Counted from the stretch's first letter, positions 54,000-62,904 are shown. The stretch is 64,000 nucleotides of DNA from SCGC-AG-212-J23 sp036406675 (GCA_036406675.1 DASXAO010000047.1:1-64000); one strand, 5' to 3'. Translations and numbers: made by a program. The notes: generated by a model from the sequence alone, not told the origin.

Positions 54000-54983
54000 C
54001 TACTCGGCGGTCGCGCCTGAGCGGCGGATTACTTGCGCCCAGCGCTCGGTGTCGGCGCGGATGAAGGCGGCGAACTTCCGCGGCGCCATCGGCCGCGGCT
54101 CGATGCCCAGGGCGGCCAGCCGGCGCAGGCTTTCGGGCTGCGCAAGCGCGTGAGTCGCTTCCTGCGCGAGCTGGAGCACCACGGCGTCTGGCGTGCCGGC
54201 CCGCGTGCCGAGCCCGATCCACGCCGGCGCCTCGAAGCCCGGAAGCCCCGATTCATCCAGGGTTGGGATGTCCGGTAGCGCGGCAATCCTGCGCCTCTCC
54301 GCGACCGCGATGGCGCGGAGCGTCCCGTTCTGCAGGTAGGCGAGCGTCGTCGATGTATTGACGAAGCTCATGGCGACCCGACCGGCGACGAGGTCGGCGG
54401 CGGCCTGGGCTGCGGATCCCCTGTAGGGCACATGTGTCGCCTCGACGCCGGTGAGGGATTTGAAGAGCTCCATCGCGAGGTGACCGGTGCTGCCGACCGC
54501 TTGCGAGGCGTAGCTCGCCTTTCCGGATTGCGCGCGCAGCCAGGCGAGCAGTTCCTGCAGGTTCGTGGCCGGCACCGAAGGGTGAACCATGAGGACGAGT
54601 GGGGTCACCGCGAGCAGCGTCACCGGCGCGATGTCGGTGCCGGGATTGAATGGCATCGAGGCGCGCAGGCTGAGGTTGATGCTGAAGGGGCCGGCCGGAG
54701 CGACGAATAAGGCGTGCCCGTCCGCGGGCGCCCGCAGCACGCTGGCTACGCCCAGGTCGCCGTTCGCTCCAGGCCTGTTTTCCACCACGAAAGGCTGGCC
54801 GTGCTTCTTCGTCAGGTCCTGCGCGAGCATGCGCGCAAGCAGGTCGACCGAGCCGCCCGGTGGGCTCGTGGCGACGATGTGGACCGCCCGGTTAGGCCAT
54901 GCGAGGTCGTCGGCAGCCGCTGCCGGCTGTGTTAGCAGCGCGGCAGATCCGACGGCGAGCAATCTCAGAGCCAGTCCGGGCAA
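54000..54983 (-). CDS. Bug/TctC-type periplasmic substrate-binding protein
   Basis: About 327 residues: signal peptide (LLAVGSAALLTQPAAA), then Bug-family motifs (WPNRAVHIVATSPPGGSVD, VENRPGANGDLGVASVLRAPADGHAL, THVPYRGSAAQAAADLVAGR). The TTG start has AAGGGG six bases upstream and overlaps the end of the cysteine-synthase-like gene by 19 bp. No TctAB genes are near. Last gene of a three-gene unit, so it may capture the substrate or a precursor for the two enzymes upstream. Confidence 0.88.
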   Translation of the reverse strand: MPGLALRLLAVGSAALLTQPAAAADDLAWPNRAVHIVATSPPGGSVDLLARMLAQDLTKKHGQPFVVENRPGANGDLGVASVLRAPADGHALFVAPAGPFSINLSLRASMPFNPGTDIAPVTLLAVTPLVLMVHPSVPATNLQELLAWLRAQSGKASYASQAVGSTGHLAMELFKSLTGVEATHVPYRGSAAQAAADLVAGRVAMSFVNTSTTLAYLQNGTLRAIAVAERRRIAALPDIPTLDESGLPGFEAPAWIGLGTRAGTPDAVVLQLAQEATHALAQPESLRRLAALGIEPRPMAPRKFAAFIRADTERWAQVIRRSGATAE

Positions 54984-55948
54984 GGAAGCCCCTTTTCCCG
55001 GAGAAACGCCGGATTGAAGAGCTTCGACTGGTAGCGCGTGCCCGAGTCGGCGAGGATCGTGACGACCGTGTGGCCGGGGCCGAGGTCGCGCGCGAGGCGG
55101 ATGGCGCCGGCGACGTTGATGCCGCTCGAGCCGCCGAGGCACAGCCCTTCGTTCTTCAGCAGCGAAAAGACCAGGGGAAGGGCTTCGGCGTCGGGGATCT
55201 GGTAGGCGTCGTCGATCGGTGCGCCTTCGATGTTCTTCGTGACGCGCCCCTGGCCGATGCCCTCGGTGATCGACGAGCCCTTCGATTCGAGCTTTCCCTG
55301 CTTGAACCAGCTGTACATCGCCGCGCCGAGCGGGTCGGCGGCCGCGATCCTGATGTTCTTGTTTTTCTGTTTCAAGAACATCGCGACACCGGCCAGGGTT
55401 CCCCCGGTGCCGATGGCGCAGGTGAAGCCGTCGACCTTGCCGTTCGTTTGCGCCCAGATCTCCGGGCCGGTGCTCCGGATGTGGCCTTCGCGATTCGCGG
55501 TGTTGTCCCACTGGTTCGCCCAGAAGGCGTCGAGCTCCTTCGCAAGCCGTTCCGACACGTGAACGTAGTTGTTCGGGTCCCTGTACGGCACTGCCGGCAC
55601 TTCGCGCAGCTCGGCGCCGCAGAGGCGCAGCATGGCCTTCTTCTCCTCGCTCTGCGTCTGCGGGATCACGATTACCGTCTTGTAGCCGCGCGCGTTGCCG
55701 ACCAGCGCGAGGCCGATGCCGGTGTTGCCGGCCGTGCCCTCCACGATCGTCCCGCCCGGCTCGAGCAGTCCGCGCTTTTCGGCGTCGAGGATAATGTAGA
55801 GCGCGGCGCGGTCCTTGACCGAGCCGCCGGGATTGAGGAACTCGGCCTTGCCGAGGATCTCGCAGCCGGTGAGCTCGGAGGGGCCGCGCAGGCGGATGAG
55901 CGGCGTGTTGCCGATCGCTGCGGTGAAGCCGTCCCGGATTTCGGTCAC
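54965..55948 (-). CDS. Cysteine-synthase-like PLP enzyme
   Basis: 327 residues of the fold-type II PLP family. The PLP Lys lies in NPGGSVKDRAALY, the phosphate-binding loop in EGTAGNTGIG, and CAIGTGGTLAGVAMFL and GGSSGINVAGA complete the site. The sequence is close to O-acetylserine sulfhydrylase/cysteine synthase A in length and layout, though the EGTAGNTG loop in place of the usual EPTSGNTG marks a separate branch. Its position between a hydrolase and a Bug protein, far from the cys operon, suggests a specialised beta-replacement or lyase role rather than housekeeping cysteine synthesis. GTG start overlapping the hydrolase stop. Confidence 0.85.
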   Translation of the reverse strand: MTEIRDGFTAAIGNTPLIRLRGPSELTGCEILGKAEFLNPGGSVKDRAALYIILDAEKRGLLEPGGTIVEGTAGNTGIGLALVGNARGYKTVIVIPQTQSEEKKAMLRLCGAELREVPAVPYRDPNNYVHVSERLAKELDAFWANQWDNTANREGHIRSTGPEIWAQTNGKVDGFTCAIGTGGTLAGVAMFLKQKNKNIRIAAADPLGAAMYSWFKQGKLESKGSSITEGIGQGRVTKNIEGAPIDDAYQIPDAEALPLVFSLLKNEGLCLGGSSGINVAGAIRLARDLGPGHTVVTILADSGTRYQSKLFNPAFLREKGLPCPDWL

Positions 55949-56910
55949 ACGGAAGAAAGCTTCATCTGCGCCAGCGCGGCGCGGCCGAGCAGCCCGTACG
56001 GATTGGCGAGGGTCTCCGGCATCTCGAAGTGGTTGTAGCCTTCGCCCACCAAGAGCTGCACCGGCTTGCCCGCCGCTTTCACCGCGGCGGCGAAGTCGCG
56101 CGACTGGCGCTGGAATTCCGGTGTCTCCAGCGTGCCGTACGCGAGGACCAGCGGGGCATTCAGTCTTTCGAGGTGGCGCTGCGGGCTCAACGCCTGCTCG
56201 GTCTCGTCGGTGAACTTGACGTAGGAGCTGCGGAACGAGAGCCGCACCGGCTTGAGATCGAACAGGCCGCTGCAGCACAACCCGCCTTTGACGAGGTCGG
56301 GAGGGAGGTCGAGCTCCTTGCGCCAGTCCGTGGTGAGCACCACGCCGGCCAGGTGACCGCCCGAGGAGTGGCCCGAGACGTAAATCCGGTTCGGGTCGCC
56401 GCCAAAAGTCTGCGCGTTGCGGTACACCCACGCCACGGCGCGCCGCACCTGCTCGGCCATCGCCATGAGGTTGCCGTTCGCTTCCACCACGTTGATGAAG
56501 TCGGGCACCACGTAATGCGCGCCCGCGTGGACGAAGAGCTCAGCGGGGTAGCCGAAGTCCTTGGCTCGCCCGCCGCGCCAGGCGCCGCCGTGGATGAAGA
56601 TGTTGATTGGCGCGTTCGATCTGCTCGTCGTGTAGATGTCCAGCGCCTCGATGGCCGTTGAGCCGTAGCTGACGCGCCGGGGCGCGCCCAGGCGGGCGCG
56701 AGTGGCGTCGCTGTTGGACGCGTACCGCTTCGTGATCTGCGGCAGGTTGGGCGCGTACTTGATCTGGTCGTATGCGGCGTCGAGCTCACCCTGGTCCATG
56801 TCGAGCCACACCGCGGGCCCCTTCGGCTTCGTCTGCGCGAATGCATTGCAGGAAGCGAGCAGCCCGCTCGCGACGCCAGCGTGTAGAAACGTCCGGCGAG
56901 TGACGGCCAT
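55945..56910 (-). CDS. Exported alpha/beta hydrolase (kynurenine-formamidase/esterase-like)
   Basis: About 321 residues. A twin-arginine-like signal (TRRTFLHAGVASGLLASC) is followed by an alpha/beta hydrolase with the oxyanion HGGAWRGG, nucleophile Ser in GHSSGGHLAG, and a C-terminal His in GYNHFEM. The HGGxW box is shared by kynurenine formamidases and carboxylesterases. The Tat-type leader suggests export in a folded state. AAAGGG precedes the ATG at 56910; an in-frame ATG 39 bp upstream is less likely. First gene of the hydrolase, PLP enzyme, Bug operon. Confidence 0.82.
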   Translation of the reverse strand: MAVTRRTFLHAGVASGLLASCNAFAQTKPKGPAVWLDMDQGELDAAYDQIKYAPNLPQITKRYASNSDATRARLGAPRRVSYGSTAIEALDIYTTSRSNAPINIFIHGGAWRGGRAKDFGYPAELFVHAGAHYVVPDFINVVEANGNLMAMAEQVRRAVAWVYRNAQTFGGDPNRIYVSGHSSGGHLAGVVLTTDWRKELDLPPDLVKGGLCCSGLFDLKPVRLSFRSSYVKFTDETEQALSPQRHLERLNAPLVLAYGTLETPEFQRQSRDFAAAVKAAGKPVQLLVGEGYNHFEMPETLANPYGLLGRAALAQMKLSSV

Positions 56911-56950
56911 AGATGCCCTTTGCAATTGATCGGGCATGGTAACCGACAAA

Positions 56951-57490
56951 CTACGTAACGTCCCCCGGTTCGGGCGGGCGCTTGACGCCGCTCAGCATGG
57001 CCGCCGCGAGGTTCTCGCGCTGACGCCAGCTCGTGTACGCCACGCCCGCGACGTGCAGCGCGGCGAGCGCGATTACCGCATCGCCGAGGAATTCGTGCGT
57101 TTCCTGGACCCACTCGACGCCCCAAAAACGGTCGGTGACGGAAAGCCAGCCGGAGAGCGACGCAGCGGCGGCGGTCGAGAGGAGAGCGACGATCATCCAG
57201 CCGCCGAGCGGGTTGTGGCCCAGGTAGCGCGGCTCGTCGCCGCGCAGCACGGCTTTCGCATAGGCGAGCGTGCGTGCCGGTCCGGATACGAATTGGCGGA
57301 AGCGCGCGTAGCGCGGGCCGATCCAGCCCCAGGCGAAGCGCAGCGCGATCACGGCGAGCGCCGCGTAGCCGAGCCACTCGTGGAGCGGCTCGGCCCACTT
57401 GAGCTTCAATTCAGCGGTGATCCAGGCTGCGAGCACGCAGCCGGCGAGCGACCAGTGCGCGCTGCGCACGAACCGGTCCCAGACCCTCAC
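56951..57490 (-). CDS. Cytochrome b561 family membrane protein
   Basis: 179 residues with four membrane helices and heme-ligating His candidates in RSAHWSLAGCVLAAW, EPLHEWLGYAAL, QETHEFLGDAVIALAALHVAG. It matches the short Ni/Fe-hydrogenase-type b561 that moves electrons across the inner membrane. GTG start. It follows a PepSY gene by 6 bp, a frequent pairing (known association), so the PepSY protein may modulate it. Confidence 0.88.
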   Translation of the reverse strand: MRVWDRFVRSAHWSLAGCVLAAWITAELKLKWAEPLHEWLGYAALAVIALRFAWGWIGPRYARFRQFVSGPARTLAYAKAVLRGDEPRYLGHNPLGGWMIVALLSTAAAASLSGWLSVTDRFWGVEWVQETHEFLGDAVIALAALHVAGVAYTSWRQRENLAAAMLSGVKRPPEPGDVT

Positions 57491-57496
57491 CGCGGC

Positions 57497-57796
57497 TCAG
57501 CCCTTGTGCGCCTTCGCGCCGCGGGGCACCGGCGCAAGCGTGCGCGGGTGGAAATAGGCCTCGGTGCGCTGTCCCTTGTCGTCGACCGCGTACACCTCGT
57601 AGCAGCCGCCGTCTTCCTTGATCCGCCGCACCTGCCAGCCTTTCTCCTTCAGCATCGCGGAGAGCTTGTCCTGCGATTGCCAGCCCTCGCGTGGGCCCGA
57701 GTCGCAGGTCGCGTAGCCCGTTGCCTGCGCGCCGGAAGCCATCAAGGTGAACGCCGCGGCGGCGCACAGCGGGGCGAAGAAACCTTTCTTGGACAT
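57497..57796 (-). CDS. Secreted PepSY-domain protein
   Basis: 99 residues: signal peptide (CAAAAFTLMASGAQA), then one PepSY domain (DKLSAMLKEKGWQVRRIKEDGGCYEVYAVD, a tract ending in FHPRTLAPV). Two cysteines (TCDSG, GGCYE) may form a disulfide in the periplasm. PepSY domains are thought to inhibit or shield proteases or to accompany redox membrane proteins. Coupled with the cytochrome b561 gene downstream. Confidence 0.82.
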   Translation of the reverse strand: MSKKGFFAPLCAAAAFTLMASGAQATGYATCDSGPREGWQSQDKLSAMLKEKGWQVRRIKEDGGCYEVYAVDDKGQRTEAYFHPRTLAPVPRGAKAHKG

Positions 57797-57881
57797 GAGG
57801 TTCGATCCTCCTGGGACCGACATGCTACCCGGTCTCCCGGGCAGCATGCCGTTCCTGCTTGCTCAGCGGCCTTGGCCGCCG

Positions 57882-58343
57882 TCACGCCCGATGGCGATGA
57901 TGCCGTCCGCCGCCAAGACGGTGGTCGGCGAGCGTCTTCTGCTCGGGCGTGAGCGTGGCGTAGAGGTCCTTCGTCAGGCCCGCCAGCTTCTCGAGGTACT
58001 CGCCCTGCTGTTTTGCGAACTGAGCCTGCCGCTCGACGCGCTCGGGCGCGCTCGGGCGCGTGTTGCCGGATGCGTTCTGGCGCATCTGGTTGTGCAACGC
58101 CTGCATTTCGCCCGCGTGCTGCTTGACCTGCTCGGCGTAGGCGTTCCACGCCGGTTCCTGCGCCGACGTGATCTTCAGGTCGGCCTTGAGGCGGGTCAGC
58201 CTCTTGTCGGCGGCCGCGACCGGATCGTGGGAATGGCCGTAGCCCGCTGCCGGGCTCGCGCCCTGGGCTTGTACCGCGCCCGCCCCGGCGCCCAAGGCCG
58301 CCGCCGCGGCGAATCCGACTGCGATGTTTCTCCAGCTCTTCAT
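57882..58343 (-). CDS. Periplasmic Spy/CpxP-like (LTXXQ) chaperone
   Basis: 153 residues: signal peptide (VGFAAAAALGAGAGAVQA) and an all-helical domain with ITSAQEPAWNAYAEQV and LTPEQKTLAD, the two LTxxQ-type motifs of the Spy family, plus a His-rich C-terminus (GGGRHHRHR). Family members are envelope-stress chaperones; the histidines and GYGHSHD segment suggest metal binding as well. It lies just upstream (in transcription) of the PepSY and b561 genes. Confidence 0.85.
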   Translation of the reverse strand: MKSWRNIAVGFAAAAALGAGAGAVQAQGASPAAGYGHSHDPVAAADKRLTRLKADLKITSAQEPAWNAYAEQVKQHAGEMQALHNQMRQNASGNTRPSAPERVERQAQFAKQQGEYLEKLAGLTKDLYATLTPEQKTLADHRLGGGRHHRHRA

Positions 58344-58504
58344 CTGTGCCTCCGTGAATGTGGTGGAAAGCGACGGCTCATTAGAGCATCGGCGCGCGAG
58401 GGAACCCGCCCGGCTTTGTAAGCGCCTGTTGCGCAGGACGCCTTTGATACACGGAGTTACAAATCACGCACCCAGATTTACCGGGCGTGCTGCGATCCCG
58501 AGTG

Positions 58505-58867
58505 CTACCGGGTCGGAACGAAGGAGGCCGAGCCGGACTCGAGCGTCATGCGGCCCTCGTACCGGGTTTCGTCCAGGGTGAACGCGATGTTCTTCTTTGG
58601 CGGATAGGACGTCAGAAGGGCCATTCCGTACGACACGTCCCTGGCATGAAACGAAGTCTGTATCCACCGCGGGTCGGCGGTGTGCGGATTGCGTGCGAGG
58701 CCCGCGACGATGGCCTGGATAGCGTCGTAGTGCGCCGGGCTTGTCGCCTTGATCCCTTCCATGGCGCCGGGCGCATTCAGGTTTACGTGGCGCGGCGGCC
58801 GCGCATCCTGCGCGAAGGCGAATGAATAGAGGGCGGAAAGCAGAATTGCAGTGATCGAGCGCAGCAT
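58505..58867 (-). CDS. Unknown secreted protein, 120 aa
   Basis: A clean signal peptide (ITAILLSALYSFAFA, cleaved before QDARPP) precedes about 100 residues with HVNLNAPGAMEGIKATSPAH, a helix, and a C-terminal strand-rich part (NIAFTLDETRYEGRMTLESG). No family recognised. The gene is isolated by 77 bp on its 5' side and about 160 bp on its 3' side. The latter gap, 58344-58504, shows nothing I can interpret. Confidence 0.65.
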   Translation of the reverse strand: MLRSITAILLSALYSFAFAQDARPPRHVNLNAPGAMEGIKATSPAHYDAIQAIVAGLARNPHTADPRWIQTSFHARDVSYGMALLTSYPPKKNIAFTLDETRYEGRMTLESGSASFVPTR

Positions 58868-58943
58868 TGTTCGTCCCTTTCCTACGCCGGCATCGTAGGC
58901 GCTGCCACCCGAGAGCGCAATCCCATGCTCAGGCTAGCGCGGC

Positions 58944-60422
58944 TCAGGCGGTGGGCCGGTGCAGGTAGCACCCACGCGGCGGGCCGAGCACCTTCCCGTT
59001 CTCGCACACGAGCTCGCCGCGCAGGAAGGTGGCCTTCACCCGCGCGGAAAGCTCGAGACCCTCGAAAGGCGTGTAGCCCTGGGTCGATTCGGAATCGGCG
59101 GAGTGGATCGTCCAGCTCTCGCGCGGTTCGACGAGCGCGAGGTCCGCGTCGAAGCCTTCCGCGATGTCGCCTTTCGCGTTCGCTCCGAAGCGGCGCGCCG
59201 GATTGGCGCTCGTCAGCGCCGCGATGCGGTTGTAGCTCACTCCTCTCCTGCTGCCCTCGGACACCAGGGCGGGAAGAAGGTATTCGGTTCCGCCGAAGCC
59301 CGATTTCGCCAGCCAGATATTTCCAAGCGCGTTCTTCGCCGCCTTGGTTTCGTGGCGGCAGCAGGCGTGGTCGCTCACCACCCAGTCGATCGCGCCTTCG
59401 GCGAGCTTCTGCCAGAGGTACTCGACGTCCTCTCGCGGCCGGATCGGCGGATTCACCTTGGCGAGCACGCCCGCTTTCGAATTCGTATCCAGCATCAGGT
59501 GGCCGATCGTGACCTCGCGACGGAAATCGATGTGCGGGAAGAGGGCCTGCATCTGGAGCGCCGCGTCGAGCGCCTTTCTCGAGCTCAAGTGGAGCAGATT
59601 GATGTTCGGCAGCGCGCTCTCGGACGCAAGGTAGGCGGCGATGAAGACGGCGAGGCCTTCGGAATGCGGCGGCCGCGCGGCGTGGTATGCGGCGAGGCCC
59701 GAGAGCTTGCCCTCCCGCTCCACCATCCTGCTGTACGCGGTCATGATCTCGGCGGTCTCGCAGTGCAGCGACAGGCTGATCTGCGCCGCCTTGCGCGGAA
59801 AGCGCTCGCGCGCCGCCTGCACCCCGCGCATCACGAACTCGAAGTGCGCGTAGTCGTAGCGCTCGTCCTCGCCGATCATCAGGAAATCTCGCTGGCTGTC
59901 GGAGCGCCCGTGCAGGCCGTGCGAGCCGTAGAACATGAAGATCTTGAACGAGGCGACGCCGTGCTTCTCCACCAGCTCGGGGATCTCGCGGACATGAGCG
60001 GCGTCCATGGGCGCGAGGTGGTAGCCGTAGTCGACGTGGAAGCGCCCCTCGGAAAGCTTCAACACCTCGGGAAAGAACGCCGCGTACGGCCCGCCGCGGT
60101 TCAGGTAGTACTGGCCGGTCCTGAAGTAGTTGAGGCTCGTGGTCACGCCGCCCTGCGCCGCGGCGCGGCTCTCGCTCACCGCGTCTTCGGCGAGGGGCGC
60201 GTAGATGCCGGTGTGCATGTGCGCGTCGACCACGCCCGGGAACGCCAGACGGCCTTTGCCTTCGTAGACGTTCTTCGCTTCCCTGGGATCGATGGCCGGA
60301 GCAATTCTTGAGAATTTATCGCCGGTGATGGCGATGTCGGCTTCGCGCGGCGCATCGGCGTCCGGGCGAACGACGCGCACGTTCCGGATCAGCAGGTCGT
60401 ACTTGCTACCGGCTTCGGCCAA
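58944..60422 (-). CDS. Hydantoinase/dihydroorotase-type amidohydrolase
   Basis: About 492 residues of the cyclic-amidohydrolase family with a binuclear metal site: H68 and H70 in VDAHMHTG, K160 (carboxylated Lys) in ASFKIFMFYG, His in SLSLHCETAE, His in NLLHLSS and Asp in VVSDHACC. These enzymes open cyclic imides, ureides or lactams such as hydantoins and dihydropyrimidines. The TTG start has GGAGAAG upstream and overlaps the end of the LeuD-like gene by 17 bp. Last gene of the right-hand catabolic operon. The ring substrate is not identified. Confidence 0.85.
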   Translation of the reverse strand: MAEAGSKYDLLIRNVRVVRPDADAPREADIAITGDKFSRIAPAIDPREAKNVYEGKGRLAFPGVVDAHMHTGIYAPLAEDAVSESRAAAQGGVTTSLNYFRTGQYYLNRGGPYAAFFPEVLKLSEGRFHVDYGYHLAPMDAAHVREIPELVEKHGVASFKIFMFYGSHGLHGRSDSQRDFLMIGEDERYDYAHFEFVMRGVQAARERFPRKAAQISLSLHCETAEIMTAYSRMVEREGKLSGLAAYHAARPPHSEGLAVFIAAYLASESALPNINLLHLSSRKALDAALQMQALFPHIDFRREVTIGHLMLDTNSKAGVLAKVNPPIRPREDVEYLWQKLAEGAIDWVVSDHACCRHETKAAKNALGNIWLAKSGFGGTEYLLPALVSEGSRRGVSYNRIAALTSANPARRFGANAKGDIAEGFDADLALVEPRESWTIHSADSESTQGYTPFEGLELSARVKATFLRGELVCENGKVLGPPRGCYLHRPTA

Positions 60423-60888
60423 GGCGCTTCTCCAGGTGGGCGAGCAGTCCGCCGTCGCGCACCATCTGCGCGAGGTGCGTCGGGATCGGCTCGCATTGCA
60501 GCGATTCGCCGGTAGTGAGGTTCGCGATTTGGCCCTTTTCGAAATCGACTCGAAGCTTGTCGCCGTCGCGAATGCGTTTCGCATCGGCCGAGACCACGGC
60601 CGGGAGGCCGAGGTTGAGCGCGTTGCGGTAGAAGAGGCCGGCGAACGATTCGGCGACCAGCGCCGCCACGCCGAGATGCTTGAGCGCCGCCGGCGCCTGC
60701 TCGCGCGAAGAGCCTGCGCCGAAATTGCGGCCGCCGACCACGACGTCGCCCGGCTTCACGCTGCGCGCGAATTCGGGCAGCACGGCCTCGAGGCAGTGCG
60801 GCGCGATCTCGGCGAGGCCGAACTTCATGTAGCGCCCCGGCGCGATCGCGTCGGTGTCGACGTTGTCGCCCAGGACCCAGGCCCTCAT
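60406..60888 (-). CDS. Isopropylmalate/dimethylmalate dehydratase small subunit (LeuD-like)
   Basis: 160 residues of the swivelling small-subunit family: DNVDTDAIAPGRYM at the start and GGRNFGAGSSREQAPAALKHLGV in the middle. It closes the active site of the large subunit encoded just upstream (4-bp overlap). The length fits the short LeuD/HacB type. The neighbouring catabolic genes and the absence of leuB or leuA argue against leucine synthesis. Confidence 0.88.
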   Translation of the reverse strand: MRAWVLGDNVDTDAIAPGRYMKFGLAEIAPHCLEAVLPEFARSVKPGDVVVGGRNFGAGSSREQAPAALKHLGVAALVAESFAGLFYRNALNLGLPAVVSADAKRIRDGDKLRVDFEKGQIANLTTGESLQCEPIPTHLAQMVRDGGLLAHLEKRLGRSR

Positions 60889-62138
60889 TGCAGCAGCTCG
60901 CGCGGGTCGCAGATGCGGCCGGCCACGGCCGTGGCGGCGACCGTGTACGGCGAGCCGAGGTACACCTGCGCCGACGCCGCGCCCATGCGGCCCTGGAAGT
61001 TGCGCGCGGTGCTCGAGATCGCCACCATGTTTTCGGGCAGGAGATGCTCGCCGTAGCCGGCGCAGAGACCGCAGCCGTTCGGCAGCAGCTCCGCCCCGGC
61101 CTGCAGAAGGACTTGCAGCGTTCCCTCGCTTTGCGCCGCGTTCTGATCGCGCAGGCTGGCGGGCGCGACGAGTAGCCGGATGGCCGACTTGCGTCCCTTC
61201 AAGACGCGCGCCGCCATCCGCAGATCTTCGAGCTTCGCCCCGGTGCAGGCGCCGATGTAGGCGAGCTGCGGCCGCACATTCGTGAACTCGGTTACCGCCC
61301 GGGTATTGGCTGGGCTGTGCGGTGCCGCGACCTGCGGCGCGAGCTCGCTGGCATTGAAGCGGTGGTGCGCGAGAAGTGGCGCGTCTTCGTCGCTCCTCCA
61401 CACTTCTGGATCATTCAAGCCTAGAAAATCGTGAGTGGTTGCATCCGAAGCGATCAACCCCGTCTGAGCGCCGAGCTCGGCGGCCATGTTGCACAGGGTC
61501 ATGCGCTCCTGCATCGGCAGCGCGCGGATCGCCGGGCCGCGATACTCGACCGCCTGGTATTGACCGCCGTCGAGGCCGAAGCGGCCGATGAGGAACAGGA
61601 TCGCGTCCTTGGCCGCGACGCCGGGGGCAAAGGCGCCGTCGAAATCCATGGCGATGGTGTGCGGCACCTTGAGCCAGATCTCGCCGGTGACGAGGACCCC
61701 GAGCATCTCGGTCGCGCCTACGCCGAACATGTACGCGGCAAAGGCGCCGCCGGTGGGGGAGTGGCTGTCGCCGCCGACCGCGAACATGCCCGGCTTCAGG
61801 TGGCCGCGCTCGGGCAGCACGACGTGGCAGATGCCCTGCTCGTCGTGGAAGTTGTCGATGCCGGCCTCTCGCACCCAGTCGCGCGTGATGCGGATGATCC
61901 TGCGGCTCTCCTCGTCGTAGGCGGGGACGTAATGGTCGGTGATGAGGACGACCTTCGACGGGTCCCACAGCTTCGCGCCGAGGCGCTCGAGCATCGGCTT
62001 GAGGCGCCGCGGCCCGCCCGAGTCGTGGATCATCGCGAGATCGACCTTGCAGGTGACGATCTCCCCGGGTGTCACCGAGCTGCGGCCCGCCGCGCGGGCG
62101 ACCAGCTTCTGGGCCAACGTTGCCGGCATCTTCGACAC
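60885..62138 (-). CDS. Isopropylmalate/homoaconitate/dimethylmalate dehydratase large subunit (LeuC-like)
   Basis: 417 residues of the aconitase superfamily, LeuC type 2/HacA length. It carries GGDSHSPTGGAFAAYMFGVGATEM and the [4Fe-4S] cysteines in YIGACTGAKLEDL and GCGLCAGYGEHL. These enzymes move a hydroxyl by dehydration and rehydration on 2- or 3-hydroxy diacids. Within this operon a catabolic role on a substituted malate is more likely than leucine biosynthesis (inference). The gene starts 1 bp after the racemase-fold gene ends. Confidence 0.9.
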   Translation of the reverse strand: MSKMPATLAQKLVARAAGRSSVTPGEIVTCKVDLAMIHDSGGPRRLKPMLERLGAKLWDPSKVVLITDHYVPAYDEESRRIIRITRDWVREAGIDNFHDEQGICHVVLPERGHLKPGMFAVGGDSHSPTGGAFAAYMFGVGATEMLGVLVTGEIWLKVPHTIAMDFDGAFAPGVAAKDAILFLIGRFGLDGGQYQAVEYRGPAIRALPMQERMTLCNMAAELGAQTGLIASDATTHDFLGLNDPEVWRSDEDAPLLAHHRFNASELAPQVAAPHSPANTRAVTEFTNVRPQLAYIGACTGAKLEDLRMAARVLKGRKSAIRLLVAPASLRDQNAAQSEGTLQVLLQAGAELLPNGCGLCAGYGEHLLPENMVAISSTARNFQGRMGAASAQVYLGSPYTVAATAVAGRICDPRELLQ

Positions 62139-62139
62139 C

Positions 62140-62904
62140 TTATCCCTGTTCCAGGAACTCCCGCAGCGCCTTCTCCGGCGGCTTGACGAAGTTCGAGCGG
62201 CGGCTGACCTTCGCCATGCCGAGCGCGCGCAATTTCACCGCCATTTCCGCGCTCTTGGCGATGAGCGTCACCCCGTTCACCACCGGCGCGCCGTCCATCT
62301 CCGTGCCGCCGAAGAGCATCATCGGCAGCCCGCCGGCCGGCACGATGACGTCGGCGCCGGCATCGAGCAGTGCGCGGCATTCGCGCTCCCATTTGGGATA
62401 GAGGGCGTCATGGGACTTCTTGTCGGCGAAGGCGTCGATGAAGTCCTTGACGCTGGCGTCGACCGCCCGCACTCCGACGACGCGCTGCTGAAGGCCGTAG
62501 CGGATCACCTGGTCCTCGTGCCAGGGGATGAACACCGGGTTGATGGTGACGAGCCCGAGCTTGCGCCCGAGCGTGCAGGCGTGGAAGAGCGTTGTCTCGC
62601 CCAGGCCGAGCACGGGGAGGTCGACCACCGATTTCACCTCGGCGAGGCCCGCGTCCTGGAAATGCGTGATCGCCATCGCGGCATAGCCCTGCTTCTCGGC
62701 CTCGACCGCATTGCGAATCAGATTGCGCGCGATCCGGAACTCGGTGATCGCGTGCGTGGTCGTCGCGGGCGGCGTGGTGGTGTGGAACGTCGCCTCGAAG
62801 TCCGGCTCGAGGATCGACTTCAGATGCGCCTCCACCTTGGCGATGTAAGGCGCCATGTGGATCTTGTCCGTCGCGCCCTGGAACCAGATCTTGTGCTTGC
62901 TCAT
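62140..62904 (-). CDS. Asp/Glu/hydantoin-racemase-fold protein lacking the catalytic cysteines
   Basis: 254 residues. The fold pattern is that of the Asp/Glu racemase superfamily (which includes maleate isomerase and arylmalonate decarboxylase): AITHFQDAGLAEVKSVVDLPVLGLGE and a later ADVIVPAGGLP. At the first active-site position, where relatives read a Cys before F-x-D-x-G, this protein has His81. At the second, where Cys-Ala-Gly-Met is usual, it has Ala190-Gly-Gly. Its only cysteines lie elsewhere (FHACTLG, ERECRAL). A two-base racemase mechanism is therefore unlikely, and another reaction on a related acid is expected. Confidence 0.75.
   Translation of the reverse strand: MSKHKIWFQGATDKIHMAPYIAKVEAHLKSILEPDFEATFHTTTPPATTTHAITEFRIARNLIRNAVEAEKQGYAAMAITHFQDAGLAEVKSVVDLPVLGLGETTLFHACTLGRKLGLVTINPVFIPWHEDQVIRYGLQQRVVGVRAVDASVKDFIDAFADKKSHDALYPKWERECRALLDAGADVIVPAGGLPMMLFGGTEMDGAPVVNGVTLIAKSAEMAVKLRALGMAKVSRRSNFVKPPEKALREFLEQG

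Noticed and set aside
60885..62138. Leucine biosynthesis leuC/leuD
   Set aside because: No leuA, leuB or other branched-chain genes nearby, and the flanking genes are amidohydrolase, cyclase and racemase-fold proteins. Kept as LeuCD-like of unknown specificity.
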